Shown: piece by piece, positions 24,824 to 33,336 of the stretch | Layout of the letters: the number at the start of each line of letters is the position of its first letter | Position numbering within the stretch: the stretch's first letter is position 1 | NCBI GenBank assembly: GCA_017858135.1 | Contig: JAFMBY010000018.1 | Coordinates: forward strand, 1-36,925 | Length of the DNA stretch: 36,925 nt | Source of the DNA: Porticoccaceae bacterium | Lineage (GTDB): Bacteria > Pseudomonadota > Gammaproteobacteria > Pseudomonadales > Porticoccaceae | Direction of reading: 5' to 3' | Notes under the pieces: model-generated | Seen by the model: the letters and a program-made list of their open reading frames with translations, nothing else | Database searches by the model: none | Told to the model about the DNA's origin: nothing | Translations under genes and position numbers: made by a program

Positions 24824-24864
24824 ACGACTGTCCCTTCTTACGCTATCTGGTTGTTTATTTTATT

Positions 24865-24889
24865 AAAAAAGGCGCATCACCGATGCGCC
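24865..24889 (-). terminator. Intrinsic terminator after hupB
   Basis: Read on the minus strand, GGCGCATC (24889–24882), a GGT loop and GATGCGCC (24878–24871) form an 8-bp stem followed by six U residues (24870–24865). It sits 32 nt beyond the hupB stop, in front of ppiD. Confidence 0.9.
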
Positions 24890-24920
24890 TTTACCAAATA
24901 AAAAATCTTTTGGTAGTAAC

Positions 24921-25193
24921 TTAATTAACAGCGTCCTTCAACGCTTTACCAGCTTTAAAGCTAGGCACATTGGCGGCTTTAATCTGGATCTCTTGACCGG
25001 TCTGTGGGTTACGACCTGCGCGAGCTGCACGATGCTTTACAGCAAAAGTACCAAAGCCCACTAGTGAAACAGCGTCACCATTTTTGAGTGATCCAGTTAC
25101 TGCTTCAAGTGCTGAGTCAAGTGCACGTCCTGCAGAAGCTTTTGAGATGTCTGCGCCTGCAGCAATTGCGTCGATAAGTTCAGATTTATTCAC
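24921..25193 (-). CDS. hupB: HU family DNA-binding protein
   Basis: HU is a small nucleoid protein that bends DNA as a dimer. At 90 residues it has exactly the family length. The signature [20 protein letters not shown] (about 46–65) contains the DNA-binding arm with the RNPQTG tip, and the ending [15 protein letters not shown] is typical of HU rather than IHF. It has its own strong promoter (25295–25323) and its own terminator. This suits a highly expressed monocistronic gene. It lies between lon and ppiD, as hupB does in E. coli. Confidence 0.96.
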   Translation of the reverse strand: MNKSELIDAIAAGADISKASAGRALDSALEAVTGSLKNGDAVSLVGFGTFAVKHRAARAGRNPQTGQEIQIKAANVPSFKAGKALKDAVN

Positions 25194-25294
25194 GGTATTC
25201 CCCTTTTATTGGAGTTAGTATTTCCTAGTCAGATAGAAAGGCTTTTTTAGACCAAACTCAGTGTACGTAAGGTCTCAAGCTCAATCGTGGTTAC

Positions 25295-25323
25295 GTTATA
25301 CCAATAGCCATTTCACGGGTCAA
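25295..25323 (-). promoter_or_regulatory. Sigma-70 promoter of hupB
   Basis: On the minus strand TTGACC (25323–25318) and TATAAC (25300–25295) are separated by exactly 17 nt. Each hexamer has 5 of 6 consensus bases, and TGG directly before the –10 adds an extended –10. The predicted start is near 25288, giving a leader of about 95 nt to hupB. Confidence 0.8.
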
Positions 25324-25344
25324 GCACCGTTTGCCGAAATGGCT
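25306..25344. repeat. Inverted repeat overlapping the hupB promoter
   Basis: AGCCATTTC (25306–25314) and GAAATGGCT (25336–25344) are perfect 9-bp inverted arms around a 21-nt centre, which has a smaller ACGG/CCGT pairing. One arm lies in the promoter spacer and the –35 lies in the centre. There is no U-run after it, so it does not look like a lon terminator. A protein-binding site or a cruciform is possible. Confidence 0.6.
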
Positions 25345-25357
25345 AAATTCTTTAACC

Positions 25358-27772
25358 CTAATGGGTGCTGGGCCTGGAGGACCGTTGATCAGGAACTTGG
25401 GGCGTACTGGCGCGATTAAATTCTTCTTCGCTCAAAGATTCCGGGCTGTGCTCTAGAGCAATGGCTAACACTTCGTCGATCCACTTCACCTGACAGATCG
25501 TAAGATCCGCCTTGATGTTGTCGGGTATCTCCTTCAAATCACTACCATTATCGTCTGGGATAATGACCGTTGTGATACCGCCACGGTGCGCTGCAAGAAG
25601 CTTTTCTTTCAAGCCACCAATCTTCAGGACCTGTCCCCGCAGTGTTATCTCACCGGTCATAGCCACATTTGCCTTAACGGGTATGCCAGTCAAAACTGAT
25701 ACTAGCGCCGTGCACATACCAACGCCAGCAGAGGGTCCATCTTTTGGCGTTGCACCCTCAGGCACGTGGATATGCAAGTCGTTCTCCTGATAAAAATCTC
25801 TACGGATCCCAAGTGTCTTGGCGCGACTTCTGACCACAGTCAGAGCCGCTTGAATGGATTCCTGCATCACATCACCCAGTGAACCGGTCTTGATAACGCG
25901 GCCTTTACCAGGAATCGCTGCGGATTCTATCGTCAGTAGCTCTCCACCGACCTGAGTCCAGGCCAGACCTGTCACCTGCCCTATCTGGTTCTCAGCCTCG
26001 GCGCGGCCGTAATCAAAACGCCTAACCCCCAACAATGCTTCCAGCTGCTCAGGCTTGACCAAATCAGTAGACGCGGCGCCATCGCGAACATGCTCCGTAA
26101 CAATCTTGCGGCAAATCTTAGCAATGTCTCGATCCAGTCCACGCACACCCGCTTCACGCGTGTAGTATCTGATGGCATCCTGCAACGCCCCTTCGGTGAT
26201 CTCTAATTCGCTGTCTTTCAACCCATTGGCTTTACGCTGTTTGGGTACTAGATATTTTTCAGCAATCGCAACCTTTTCACCTTCTGTGTAGCCAGGAATC
26301 CGAATAACCTCCATGCGGTCGAGCAGCGGACCGGGAATATTCATCGAGTTGGCGGTACAGATAAACATGACATCAGAAAGATCGTAGTCAACCTCCAGAT
26401 AATGGTCATTAAAAGTATGGTTCTGCTCCGGATCGAGCACTTCTAACAATGCTGATGCAGGATCACCGCGCTGATCCATACCCATCTTGTCAATTTCATC
26501 GAGCAGAAACAGCGGATTTTTAACCTTCACTTTAGACAGCTTTTGAATCACCTTGCCTGGCAGCGAGCCGATATAGGTTCGCCGATGACCACGAATTTCT
26601 GCCTCATCGCGGACACCACCAAGACTCATACGCACAAACTGCCTGCCGGTTGCGCGCGCGATAGACTCGCCGAGCGAGGTCTTGCCGACGCCCGGAGGTC
26701 CAACCAAACAGAGTACTGGGCCCTTGAGTTTTTTAACCCGTTGCTGCACAGCGAGGAACTCCAAAATACGTTCTTTCACCTCTTCCAGGCCATGATGGTC
26801 TTCATCTAGGGTCTGTTGTGCCTCAACCAAATTGTGTTTGATACGACTTCGCTTTTTCCAAGGAACGCCAATCATCCAGTCGATATAGTTGCGCAACACC
26901 GAGGCTTCAGCAGACATCGGCGACATCATCTTTAGCTTGCCGAGCTCCGATTTGGCTTTTTCTAGAGCTGCTTTTGGCATGCCTGCTTCATCGATTTTAA
27001 TATCCAACTGGTCAATCTCTGACCCGCCGTCATCCATATCGCCCAATTCTTTCTGAATAGCTTTCATCTGTTCGTTCAGATAGTACTCGCGCTGACTCTT
27101 TTCCATCTGCTTTTTAACACGACCGCGAATGCGTTGCTCAATCTGGAATAGATCAATTTCGGACTCCATCAGGCCCATTAAATGCTCAAAGCGCTCAGTG
27201 AGGTCGGCGACTTCCAAAACGTCCTGCTTTTGCTCAATACTCAAGGTCATGTGGGAGGCGATGGTATCAGCGAGGCGATTGGCATCCTCGATGCCGCTGA
27301 CGGTGGCAATCACTTCTGCGGGAATTTTCTTGCTTAAATTGACATACTGCTCAAACAGCGACATTGCCGAGCGCGTTAACACTTCAGCCTCACGCTCATC
27401 GAGATCGCCATCTGCAAGCTCTTCAAGCTGCGTGTACATAAAGGCCTCGCCCTCGGCCGCATCTATCAGGCTGACGCGAGCCACGCCCTCGACCAGTACC
27501 TTGAGAGTGCCATCGGGCAATTTGAGCATCTGCAGTATTGTCGCTAGGGTGCCGACAGAATAGAGATCCTCAAGCGCGGGATTGTCATCCGCTGGATTGC
27601 GCTGGGCAACCAACACAACCTGCTTGTCATTTTCCATGGCATCTTCCAATGCCGTAATGGACTTTTCTCTGCCAACAAACAGAGGCACAACCATATGCGG
27701 ATAGACGACGACATCGCGCAGCGGCAGCAGCGGATAAGTCATGTCTTGGGATTTAGTTGGATTAACGGCCAT
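25358..27772 (-). CDS. lon: ATP-dependent protease La
   Basis: Lon is a cytosolic homohexameric AAA+ serine protease that degrades misfolded and regulatory proteins. In many bacteria antitoxins such as HipB are substrates. The 804 residues are normal (784 in E. coli). Domains in order: N-terminal substrate domain (about 12–205), coiled helices, AAA+ module with Walker A GPPGVGKTSLG (about 358) and LLDEIDKMG, and the C-terminal protease with the catalytic serine in PKDGPSAGVGMCTAL and the catalytic lysine in LRGQVLKIGGLKEKLL. GAGG lies 6 nt before the ATG at 27772. The C-terminal tail after LSEEEFNRA is rich in Ser, Pro and Arg and varies between species. Confidence 0.97.
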   Translation of the reverse strand: MAVNPTKSQDMTYPLLPLRDVVVYPHMVVPLFVGREKSITALEDAMENDKQVVLVAQRNPADDNPALEDLYSVGTLATILQMLKLPDGTLKVLVEGVARVSLIDAAEGEAFMYTQLEELADGDLDEREAEVLTRSAMSLFEQYVNLSKKIPAEVIATVSGIEDANRLADTIASHMTLSIEQKQDVLEVADLTERFEHLMGLMESEIDLFQIEQRIRGRVKKQMEKSQREYYLNEQMKAIQKELGDMDDGGSEIDQLDIKIDEAGMPKAALEKAKSELGKLKMMSPMSAEASVLRNYIDWMIGVPWKKRSRIKHNLVEAQQTLDEDHHGLEEVKERILEFLAVQQRVKKLKGPVLCLVGPPGVGKTSLGESIARATGRQFVRMSLGGVRDEAEIRGHRRTYIGSLPGKVIQKLSKVKVKNPLFLLDEIDKMGMDQRGDPASALLEVLDPEQNHTFNDHYLEVDYDLSDVMFICTANSMNIPGPLLDRMEVIRIPGYTEGEKVAIAEKYLVPKQRKANGLKDSELEITEGALQDAIRYYTREAGVRGLDRDIAKICRKIVTEHVRDGAASTDLVKPEQLEALLGVRRFDYGRAEAENQIGQVTGLAWTQVGGELLTIESAAIPGKGRVIKTGSLGDVMQESIQAALTVVRSRAKTLGIRRDFYQENDLHIHVPEGATPKDGPSAGVGMCTALVSVLTGIPVKANVAMTGEITLRGQVLKIGGLKEKLLAAHRGGITTVIIPDDNGSDLKEIPDNIKADLTICQVKWIDEVLAIALEHSPESLSEEEFNRASTPQVPDQRSSRPSTH

Positions 27773-28015
27773 GGTTACCTCGAATTATCTGGAGCGGGGC
27801 TTCTCGCCCGGGTTGAGATGTATCTGCGGGGTCTTCTTCACACTACTAGTTTCGCAACGGCAGCAGAGCGACATACAGATAGATCAATCTTGTCATGAGA
27901 CTAGTGTTTTATATTGGGACTCGCAGAGCAAAAAACAACCTCCAGCCTATGCATAGTTGACCAAAACGTGCTTTTTCAGCCAAATGCCCCTTTTCAGGGT
28001 AATTTTTACGGGCAT
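27773..28015. other. Leader and upstream region of lon, no gene seen
   Basis: Together with 28016–28115 this is a 343-nt gap between lon and clpX. Besides the clpX terminator and the hairpin near 28053, it must contain the lon promoter. I found a TATAAA on the minus strand (27913–27908), but its best –35 (TTGTTT) is 19 nt away. No convincing heat-shock promoter (CTTGAAA with CCCCAT) was found, although lon is a heat-shock gene in E. coli. Confidence 0.5.
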
Positions 28016-28037
28016 AAAAAAGGCGACTACAGTCGCC
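28016..28037 (-). terminator. Intrinsic terminator after clpX
   Basis: On the minus strand GGCGACT and AGTCGCC (28037–28022) form a GC-rich stem with a very short loop, followed by six U residues (28021–28016). It lies about 80 nt past the clpX stop and separates the clpPX transcript from lon. Confidence 0.85.
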
Positions 28038-28052
28038 TTTTCCAATCCTGAG

Positions 28053-28104
28053 GGTGCCTACTAGTATCTACTACTTGGCTCCTACTTGCCTACTAGAGAG
28101 CACC
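28053..28104. repeat. Imperfect hairpin and CTACT repeats in the clpX 3' region
   Basis: Fourteen-nt arms at 28053–28066 and 28091–28104 pair through GGTGC/GCACC and CTAGTA/TACTAG with a 3-nt mismatch between. GCCTACTAG occurs directly at 28056–28064 and 28088–28096, with CTACTAC and CTACTTG copies between. It lies between the clpX stop and the terminator. Confidence 0.5.
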
Positions 28105-28115
28105 TAAGTGAGAAA

Positions 28116-29402
28116 TCATCCCTCGTCGTTTGCCAGTTTCTGCTCATTTTTTTCATAGACCAAAAGCGGCTCATTTTCGCCATTGATCACAGCCGCATCG
28201 ACCACCACTTTAACAACACTGGTCTCTGAGGGTATTCGGTACATGGTATCAAGCAGAACTGTTTCCAGAATTGAGCGCAGACCTCGCGCGCCAGTCTTTC
28301 GCTCAATCGCCTTGTCGGCAATCGCATCCAGAGCATCGCGACGCAAATCCAGATCAACACCTTCCATGTTAAACAGGGCTTGATACTGTTTAAATAGCGC
28401 ATTCTTGGGCTCTACCAAAATATTCACCAACGCATCCCGGTCGAGTTCCTGAAGTGTCGCCACGACGGGCAGTCGACCGATAAACTCAGGGATCAGTCCG
28501 TAGCCGATCAGATCGCTAGGCTGAACATCGAGCAGTGTTTCACCAATCGATTTTTGACTATCTTTGCTACTTACCTCAGCACTGAAACCGATACCGCCTT
28601 TTTCCGAGCGATCTCTAATAACTTTTTCAAGCCCGGCAAACGCGCCTCCACAGATAAACAGAATATTGGACGTATCCACTTGCAGGAACTCCTGCTGTGG
28701 ATGCTTGCGACCACCCTGAGGTGGCACCGAGGCAACGGTACCCTCAATCAATTTCAGCAGTGCCTGCTGAACACCTTCTCCCGACACATCACGGGTGATA
28801 GAAGGGTTGTCCGATTTGCGAGAAATCTTGTCAATTTCGTCGATGTAGACAATTCCACGCTGGGCCTTGTCGACGTCGTAATCACATTTCTGCAACAGCT
28901 TTTGAATGATGTTTTCAACATCTTCACCGACATAACCAGCTTCGGTAAGCGTGGTCGCATCGGCAATCGTAAAGGGAACATCCAGCATCCGAGCCAACGT
29001 TTCAGCCAGCAGTGTTTTACCACTACCTGTGGGTCCAATCAGCAGAATATTACTCTTGCCCAACTCGACATCTGAGCCATCAACGCCAGACTCACTCACC
29101 TGCAAGCGCTTGTAATGATTGTAAACGGCTACCGACAAAATTCGTTTTGCACGCTCTTGGCCAATCACATAGGCATCAAGGTTACCCTTGATGTCAGAAG
29201 GAATTGGCAACTCCTCGTTGCCATCACTTGACTCGGCGACTACTGCCTCTTCAGAAATAATGTCATTGCAGAGATCAACACACTCATCGCAGATATAGAC
29301 TGACGGACCTGCAATCAGGCGCCGTACTTCATTCTGATTTTTGCCGCAGAATGAGCAGAAGAGAAGCTTTCCGCCTTCCCCTAAAGTGTCATCGTCGCTC
29401 AT
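28116..29402 (-). CDS. clpX: ATP-dependent Clp protease ATP-binding subunit ClpX
   Basis: ClpX unfolds tagged or specific substrates and feeds them to ClpP, in the cytosol. The 428 residues match the family. The N-terminal zinc-binding domain has its four cysteines in [11 protein letters not shown] and [10 protein letters not shown] (about 16–45). The AAA+ module has Walker [18 protein letters not shown] (about 117–133) and Walker [11 protein letters not shown]. The sensor regions and the ClpP-binding loop region ([15 protein letters not shown]) follow. It lies 89 nt downstream of clpP and ends before a strong terminator. Confidence 0.97.
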   Translation of the reverse strand: MSDDDTLGEGGKLLFCSFCGKNQNEVRRLIAGPSVYICDECVDLCNDIISEEAVVAESSDGNEELPIPSDIKGNLDAYVIGQERAKRILSVAVYNHYKRLQVSESGVDGSDVELGKSNILLIGPTGSGKTLLAETLARMLDVPFTIADATTLTEAGYVGEDVENIIQKLLQKCDYDVDKAQRGIVYIDEIDKISRKSDNPSITRDVSGEGVQQALLKLIEGTVASVPPQGGRKHPQQEFLQVDTSNILFICGGAFAGLEKVIRDRSEKGGIGFSAEVSSKDSQKSIGETLLDVQPSDLIGYGLIPEFIGRLPVVATLQELDRDALVNILVEPKNALFKQYQALFNMEGVDLDLRRDALDAIADKAIERKTGARGLRSILETVLLDTMYRIPSETSVVKVVVDAAVINGENEPLLVYEKNEQKLANDEG

Positions 29403-29491
29403 TGTATACCTCCGATAAAATCAACAAAACTGATATAAAACAGATCGTTAAAGTCAATATTTAATGCGTCAAGAGAGAAAGGCTAGCCGCT

Positions 29492-30124
29492 CTACCCGCG
29501 CTTGTCCAGCACGTCATCGACCAGCCCATAAGACTTGGATTCTTCCGCACTCATAAAATTATCACGCTCAGTATCTTCAGATACCTTTTTAACCGTCTGG
29601 CCTGTGTGCTTCGCCATCAGATCATTGAGACGTGCTTTGATTTTGAGGATTTCTTGAGACTGAATGTGGATATCAGTCGCCTGTCCCTGAGCACCGCCGC
29701 TGGGCTGGTGAATCATTGTTCGAGAATTTGGCAGACAGTAGCGTTTGCCTTCTGCTCCTGCGGCAAGCAAGAAAGCACCCATGCTAGCAGCCTGACCAAT
29801 ACACATGGTACTGACATCCGGCTTGATAAACTGCATGGTGTCATAGATAGACATACCCGCGGTGACTGAACCACCAGGGGAATTGATGTAGAGATGGATA
29901 TCTTTGTCTGGATTCTCAGACTCCAAAAACAGCATCTGCGCAACAATCAGGTTGGCCATATGATCTTCAACCTGACCGACCAAAAAGATGACTCGCTCTT
30001 TTAACAGCCGCGAGTAAATATCATACGCTCTCTCACCTCTAGAGCTCTGTTCGACCACCATTGGCACCAGACCACTGGCTTGAACATCGCCTATAAGACC
30101 GCCGTTTGCTTGCTGAAAATTCAT
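29492..30124 (-). CDS. clpP: ATP-dependent Clp protease proteolytic subunit ClpP
   Basis: ClpP forms the 14-subunit barrel serine protease that works with ClpX. The 210 residues include a short N-terminal region probably removed by self-processing; the mature part begins near [14 protein letters not shown]. The catalytic triad is visible: Ser in [16 protein letters not shown], His in [15 protein letters not shown], and the later Asp in NDLMAKHTG to ERDNFMSA. The substrate-binding [13 protein letters not shown] is intact. The gene lies between tig (116 nt away) and clpX, the classic order. Confidence 0.97.
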   Translation of the reverse strand: MNFQQANGGLIGDVQASGLVPMVVEQSSRGERAYDIYSRLLKERVIFLVGQVEDHMANLIVAQMLFLESENPDKDIHLYINSPGGSVTAGMSIYDTMQFIKPDVSTMCIGQAASMGAFLLAAGAEGKRYCLPNSRTMIHQPSGGAQGQATDIHIQSQEILKIKARLNDLMAKHTGQTVKKVSEDTERDNFMSAEESKSYGLVDDVLDKRG

Positions 30125-30240
30125 CGCTTCCTCGCTATTTTTTTGACTGACTTCAATACCTAACTATCTATACGCATGAAATCAAGGCTCCGGATCCTAG
30201 AATCCTGCCATGCCCTATCTTTTCACGGCTCAAAGCGATC

Positions 30241-31563
30241 TTAAGCTTCTTCTGCGCCTGGCTCAGGATCCGGCTTAACAGCATCCTCATAAGAACACTC
30301 TTCGTCAGTCACTTTCGCCTTTGACAGCACTAACTCAGTAACCTGGTCTTCCAAAACAACACCTTCGACAGAGCTCAAAAGCTCCTGCTGACTGTAATAA
30401 TAGTCGACGACTTCCTTCGGCTGCTCATAGGTTGAGGCTATTTCGTTAATTCTTTCCCGCACACTATCTTCATCGGGAGTAATCTCTTCAACTTTAACGA
30501 TCTCAGAGACGATCACACCCAATGCGGCGCGGCGTTCGGCCTTATCTCTGAACATGTCATCCGGAAGCATACTGAGATCAATTTGCTGACCACCACCAAA
30601 CTGCTGGACCATCTGCTGCTTGAGCTGCGTAATCTCATTGGCAACCAAGGCACTGGGTAACTCGACTTGATTGAGATCAAACAACTGACTCATCACCCGA
30701 TTTTTAATTTTGTTGCGAACCGCATTGCGCAGCTCACGCTCCATATTGTTGCGCACATCTTCACGGAACTTCTCTTCACCGCCGCCGCTGACGCCATAGA
30801 GTTTAAAGAACTCATCGTCCATCTCTGGCAAGTGCTTTGACGACACCGAATTGACCACAACAGCGAATTCTACTTTTGCGCCCTTGAGTTCGTCAGCGTG
30901 ATAGTCCTTCGGAAACTTGAGCTTAAGCACCTTTTCATCGCCAGCGCTGACACCTATCAGGCCGTCTTCGAAGCCTGGAATCATGCTGTTTGAACCGAGC
31001 ACAAGGTCTTGACCTTCGGCCTTACCACCAGCGAATTCTTCGCCACCTTTAGTCCCGACATAGTCGATATTGACTTGATCGCCCTCTACGGCAGGCTTAT
31101 CAGACACTTCAAAGGTCGCCTGCTGATTGCGCAGCACATCGATCATTTTATCAACGTCAGCGTCACTCAAGTCGGTCACAGGACGAGTCACAGCAACCTT
31201 GGCTAAATCGGCAAGTACGATTTCTGGATAAACTTCAAAGACAGCCAGATACTCAAGATCTTGGCCCTCTGAATCATTGATATCATCAATACGAGGTTGA
31301 CCTACCGGCTGCAATTTTTCTTGAGAGATCGCTTCGTAGAAGCTGGAATTGACTATTTCGCCAATCACTTCCTGGCGAACACCTTTCCCGAACTGCTGCT
31401 TGACGACTTTCAGCGGCACTTTACCTTTGCGAAAACCTTTGATACTGACAGTTTTAGTGGCTTTCTGAAGACGCTGAGTGACTTCATTCTCAATACGGTC
31501 GGCAGGAACACCTATCTTAAGTTGACGCTCAAGACCAGTGCTAGACTCGATGGAAACCTGCAT
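30241..31563 (-). CDS. tig: Trigger factor (ribosome-associated chaperone, PPIase)
   Basis: Trigger factor binds near the ribosomal exit tunnel and shields nascent chains. The 440 residues are normal (432 in E. coli). The N-terminal ribosome-binding domain carries GFRKGKVPLKVVKQQFGK (about 42–59), which contains the ribosome-docking GFRxGxxP signature. The FKBP-type isomerase domain is about 160–245 (DQVNIDYVGTKGGEEFAGGK), and a helical C-terminal chaperone domain follows with an acidic tail (DPEPGAEEA). Only 31 nt separate its start from the tRNA-Leu gene. Tig is therefore probably translated from a transcript processed at the tRNA. Confidence 0.97.
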   Translation of the reverse strand: MQVSIESSTGLERQLKIGVPADRIENEVTQRLQKATKTVSIKGFRKGKVPLKVVKQQFGKGVRQEVIGEIVNSSFYEAISQEKLQPVGQPRIDDINDSEGQDLEYLAVFEVYPEIVLADLAKVAVTRPVTDLSDADVDKMIDVLRNQQATFEVSDKPAVEGDQVNIDYVGTKGGEEFAGGKAEGQDLVLGSNSMIPGFEDGLIGVSAGDEKVLKLKFPKDYHADELKGAKVEFAVVVNSVSSKHLPEMDDEFFKLYGVSGGGEEKFREDVRNNMERELRNAVRNKIKNRVMSQLFDLNQVELPSALVANEITQLKQQMVQQFGGGQQIDLSMLPDDMFRDKAERRAALGVIVSEIVKVEEITPDEDSVRERINEIASTYEQPKEVVDYYYSQQELLSSVEGVVLEDQVTELVLSKAKVTDEECSYEDAVKPDPEPGAEEA

Positions 31564-31594
31564 GGATTTTCCTCACGATGATACTGGGTAAATT

Positions 31595-31679
<85 letters not shown>

Positions 31680-31973
31680 ATAAAACACACTTTTAGTATT
31701 AGGTAGGGTTGGGAGCCACGACTTACTCAAGGCTCACCTCTAAAAGCGGCGTGAAGTTTGCCACAGCCCTTGGCAATCAGCAACTAATTAGCATGTACAT
31801 CGGGGTAATTAAATCGTCTTGGCCGCGCAGACTGTAAAAACAGCCAACTGATTGACCCAGGTAAAAATATTTTCTTCCCGCGCGCCTGCATCTGTGCACC
31901 TGTGGACTATGCTTTACAAGAGCTTTACGAGACAAAAAGGCTTTATTTAAATAATCCAGAGAGGAGTAGAGAT

Positions 31974-32234
31974 ATGAAGAAGTACCATGTTTTGCTAATT
32001 GCCGCACTGGCTACCCTAGGCCTAAGCGCATGCGATAGAGATAAATCACCGGACGAAGGAACACCTCCAGCGACTGAAGAATCAAGCATGGTCGACTCAA
32101 TAGAGAGATCAGCCGACGATGCGATAAAAACCATGGAAGATACAATGGACAAGGCTTCGGACAGCATGAGTGAGATGATGGACGAGATGGCAGCTGACAC
32201 CGACGGCAACCCCTCAGAAGAGATAGAAGAATAA
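31974..32234 (+). CDS. Small acidic methionine-rich lipoprotein, function unknown
   Basis: This 86-residue product starts at ATG 31974, set by GAGGAG 8 nt upstream. It has a clear lipoprotein signal (YHVLLIAALATLGLSAC, with the cysteine at residue 20). After lipidation about 66 residues remain: a Pro/Glu linker, then a long helix from SMVDSIERSADD to MMDEMAAD with Ile, Met and Ala at regular spacing, ending in acidic GNPSEEIEE. Seven methionines lie within about 35 residues. The position-2 residue after Cys is Asp, which in enterobacteria favours inner-membrane retention. It resembles short helical lipoproteins that may oligomerise, but I recognise no family. A strong terminator follows. Confidence 0.8.
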   Translation: MKKYHVLLIAALATLGLSACDRDKSPDEGTPPATEESSMVDSIERSADDAIKTMEDTMDKASDSMSEMMDEMAADTDGNPSEEIEE

Positions 32235-32298
32235 TCAGTCGCTGGTAGCAGTGGTGACTGGCAACTATTGAGTAGTAAGCCGTAAGTAGCAGAGAATC

Positions 32299-32330
32299 AA
32301 AAACCCCGGTGCAAACCGGGGTTTTTGTTT
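32299..32330. terminator. Bidirectional intrinsic terminator
   Basis: AAAAACCCCGGT (32299–32310), loop GCAA and ACCGGGGTTTTT (32315–32326) form a perfect stem followed by GTTT. The A-run on the other side gives the U-run in the opposite direction. It lies between the lipoprotein and the convergent PEP-CTERM gene, and can serve both. Confidence 0.92.
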
Positions 32331-32388
32331 TGCCACAATCTAAACGGAAAAGAATCGCAGCAGGTCTGCGACATATCAAATAACCTAT

Positions 32389-33060
32389 CTATCCTGCGAC
32401 CTTCCGGCGACGCAGTCCAGCAAGACCCAATAATGCTGAGCCAAATAACCAAGCGGCAGCTGGAATGGGCACTTCATTGATACCAGCTACATAGAGGTCA
32501 GTCGATGTTCTGCCAACATTGTCATTGAATGCTCCCTGGCCAAAAATCTTCAGGGTTGTCAATCCAACATGTTGCAGCCCCAAGGTGATTTTGCCTGCAA
32601 TCACTGTGAGCAGATCCCAACCTCCCACATTACTGTGAATCAACACAGAATGGCCATTGGCCGTCGTGTGAGGCCCATTAATACCGACCTCAACTTGCTT
32701 GGCGACGCTAAAGACAAACTCAAGCACTTCGTCTAATTGCAAATTGTCGTCATCAGCTCCTGTTCCAGGTCCAGAGCCTGGTGTTTTACACTTATTGGCA
32801 GTCCCAGTAGTCCCTGGATCTATCGGCCCCTCGCACACACCTAAACCGGACAGATATCCAGCATCTAAATAGGCGTAAGCAGAACTGCCGCTCTGATAAC
32901 CGTAGACGTCTAAATCACCAAAGTTCAGAGGCTGCCCTCCGCGCTCATCTTCATCGCCATCAAAATCATAATCCCACGTCGCCGCCATCGAAAAACTAGC
33001 GGCAGATAAAATCAAGACACCTGTAAATATCTGCAGTAATTTAACAAAACCTGTATTCAT
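32389..33060 (-). CDS. PEP-CTERM-type sorted surface/exopolysaccharide-associated protein
   Basis: This 223-residue exported protein has a signal peptide (LLQIFTGVLILSAASFSMAA, then TWDYDFDGDED). It ends in the sorting tripartite motif VPIPAAAWLFGSALLGLAGL followed by RRRK: a Pro-rich motif, a membrane helix and an Arg cluster. Such proteins are normally processed by an exosortase and go to the cell surface or matrix. No exosortase or exopolysaccharide gene is in the window. The middle part has an acidic segment, two cysteines near VCEGPID and NKCKTPG, and glycine/serine-rich beta-like sequence without a recognised domain. Three AGGAGTT copies precede the start. Confidence 0.85.
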   Translation of the reverse strand: MNTGFVKLLQIFTGVLILSAASFSMAATWDYDFDGDEDERGGQPLNFGDLDVYGYQSGSSAYAYLDAGYLSGLGVCEGPIDPGTTGTANKCKTPGSGPGTGADDDNLQLDEVLEFVFSVAKQVEVGINGPHTTANGHSVLIHSNVGGWDLLTVIAGKITLGLQHVGLTTLKIFGQGAFNDNVGRTSTDLYVAGINEVPIPAAAWLFGSALLGLAGLRRRKVAG

Positions 33061-33064
33061 AACT

Positions 33065-33089
33065 AACTCCTTTAACTCCTGAAACTCCT
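33065..33089 (-). promoter_or_regulatory. Triple tandem Shine–Dalgarno before the PEP-CTERM gene
   Basis: On the minus strand AGGAGTT occurs three times at an exact 9-nt period (33089–33083, 33080–33074, 33071–33065). The last copy is correctly spaced from the ATG at 33060, with 6 nt after AGGAG. The two upstream copies are too far to initiate at this ATG but could hold ribosomes in standby. Confidence 0.75.
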
Positions 33090-33336
33090 ACGTAAGTAAT
33101 ACCTCGCACAACTACCCTTCTTCCAGAAACAAACCACTCAAGGGAAAATGCGAACAAATCCACAATTTTGGAACTTAAATAAAAACTGCTTAACAGGCTA
33201 GATAAACGTAGTTCTCATTCTTGGGAAAGTCAAAAAATTAACACCCTTTAGACGGAGATTTTTGGGTGGGCAGTTAAGCTTAGATAGGCAGTCAAAACGA
33301 ATAGAGAAAAAACCAGCAGAATGTTTTAAATCTATA

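Noticed and set aside
27780-27870. Heat-shock (sigma-32) promoter for lon
   Set aside because: TTGCGAAA and CCCCGCA occur on the minus strand, but the spacer is 18 nt and both boxes deviate from consensus, so it cannot be supported.
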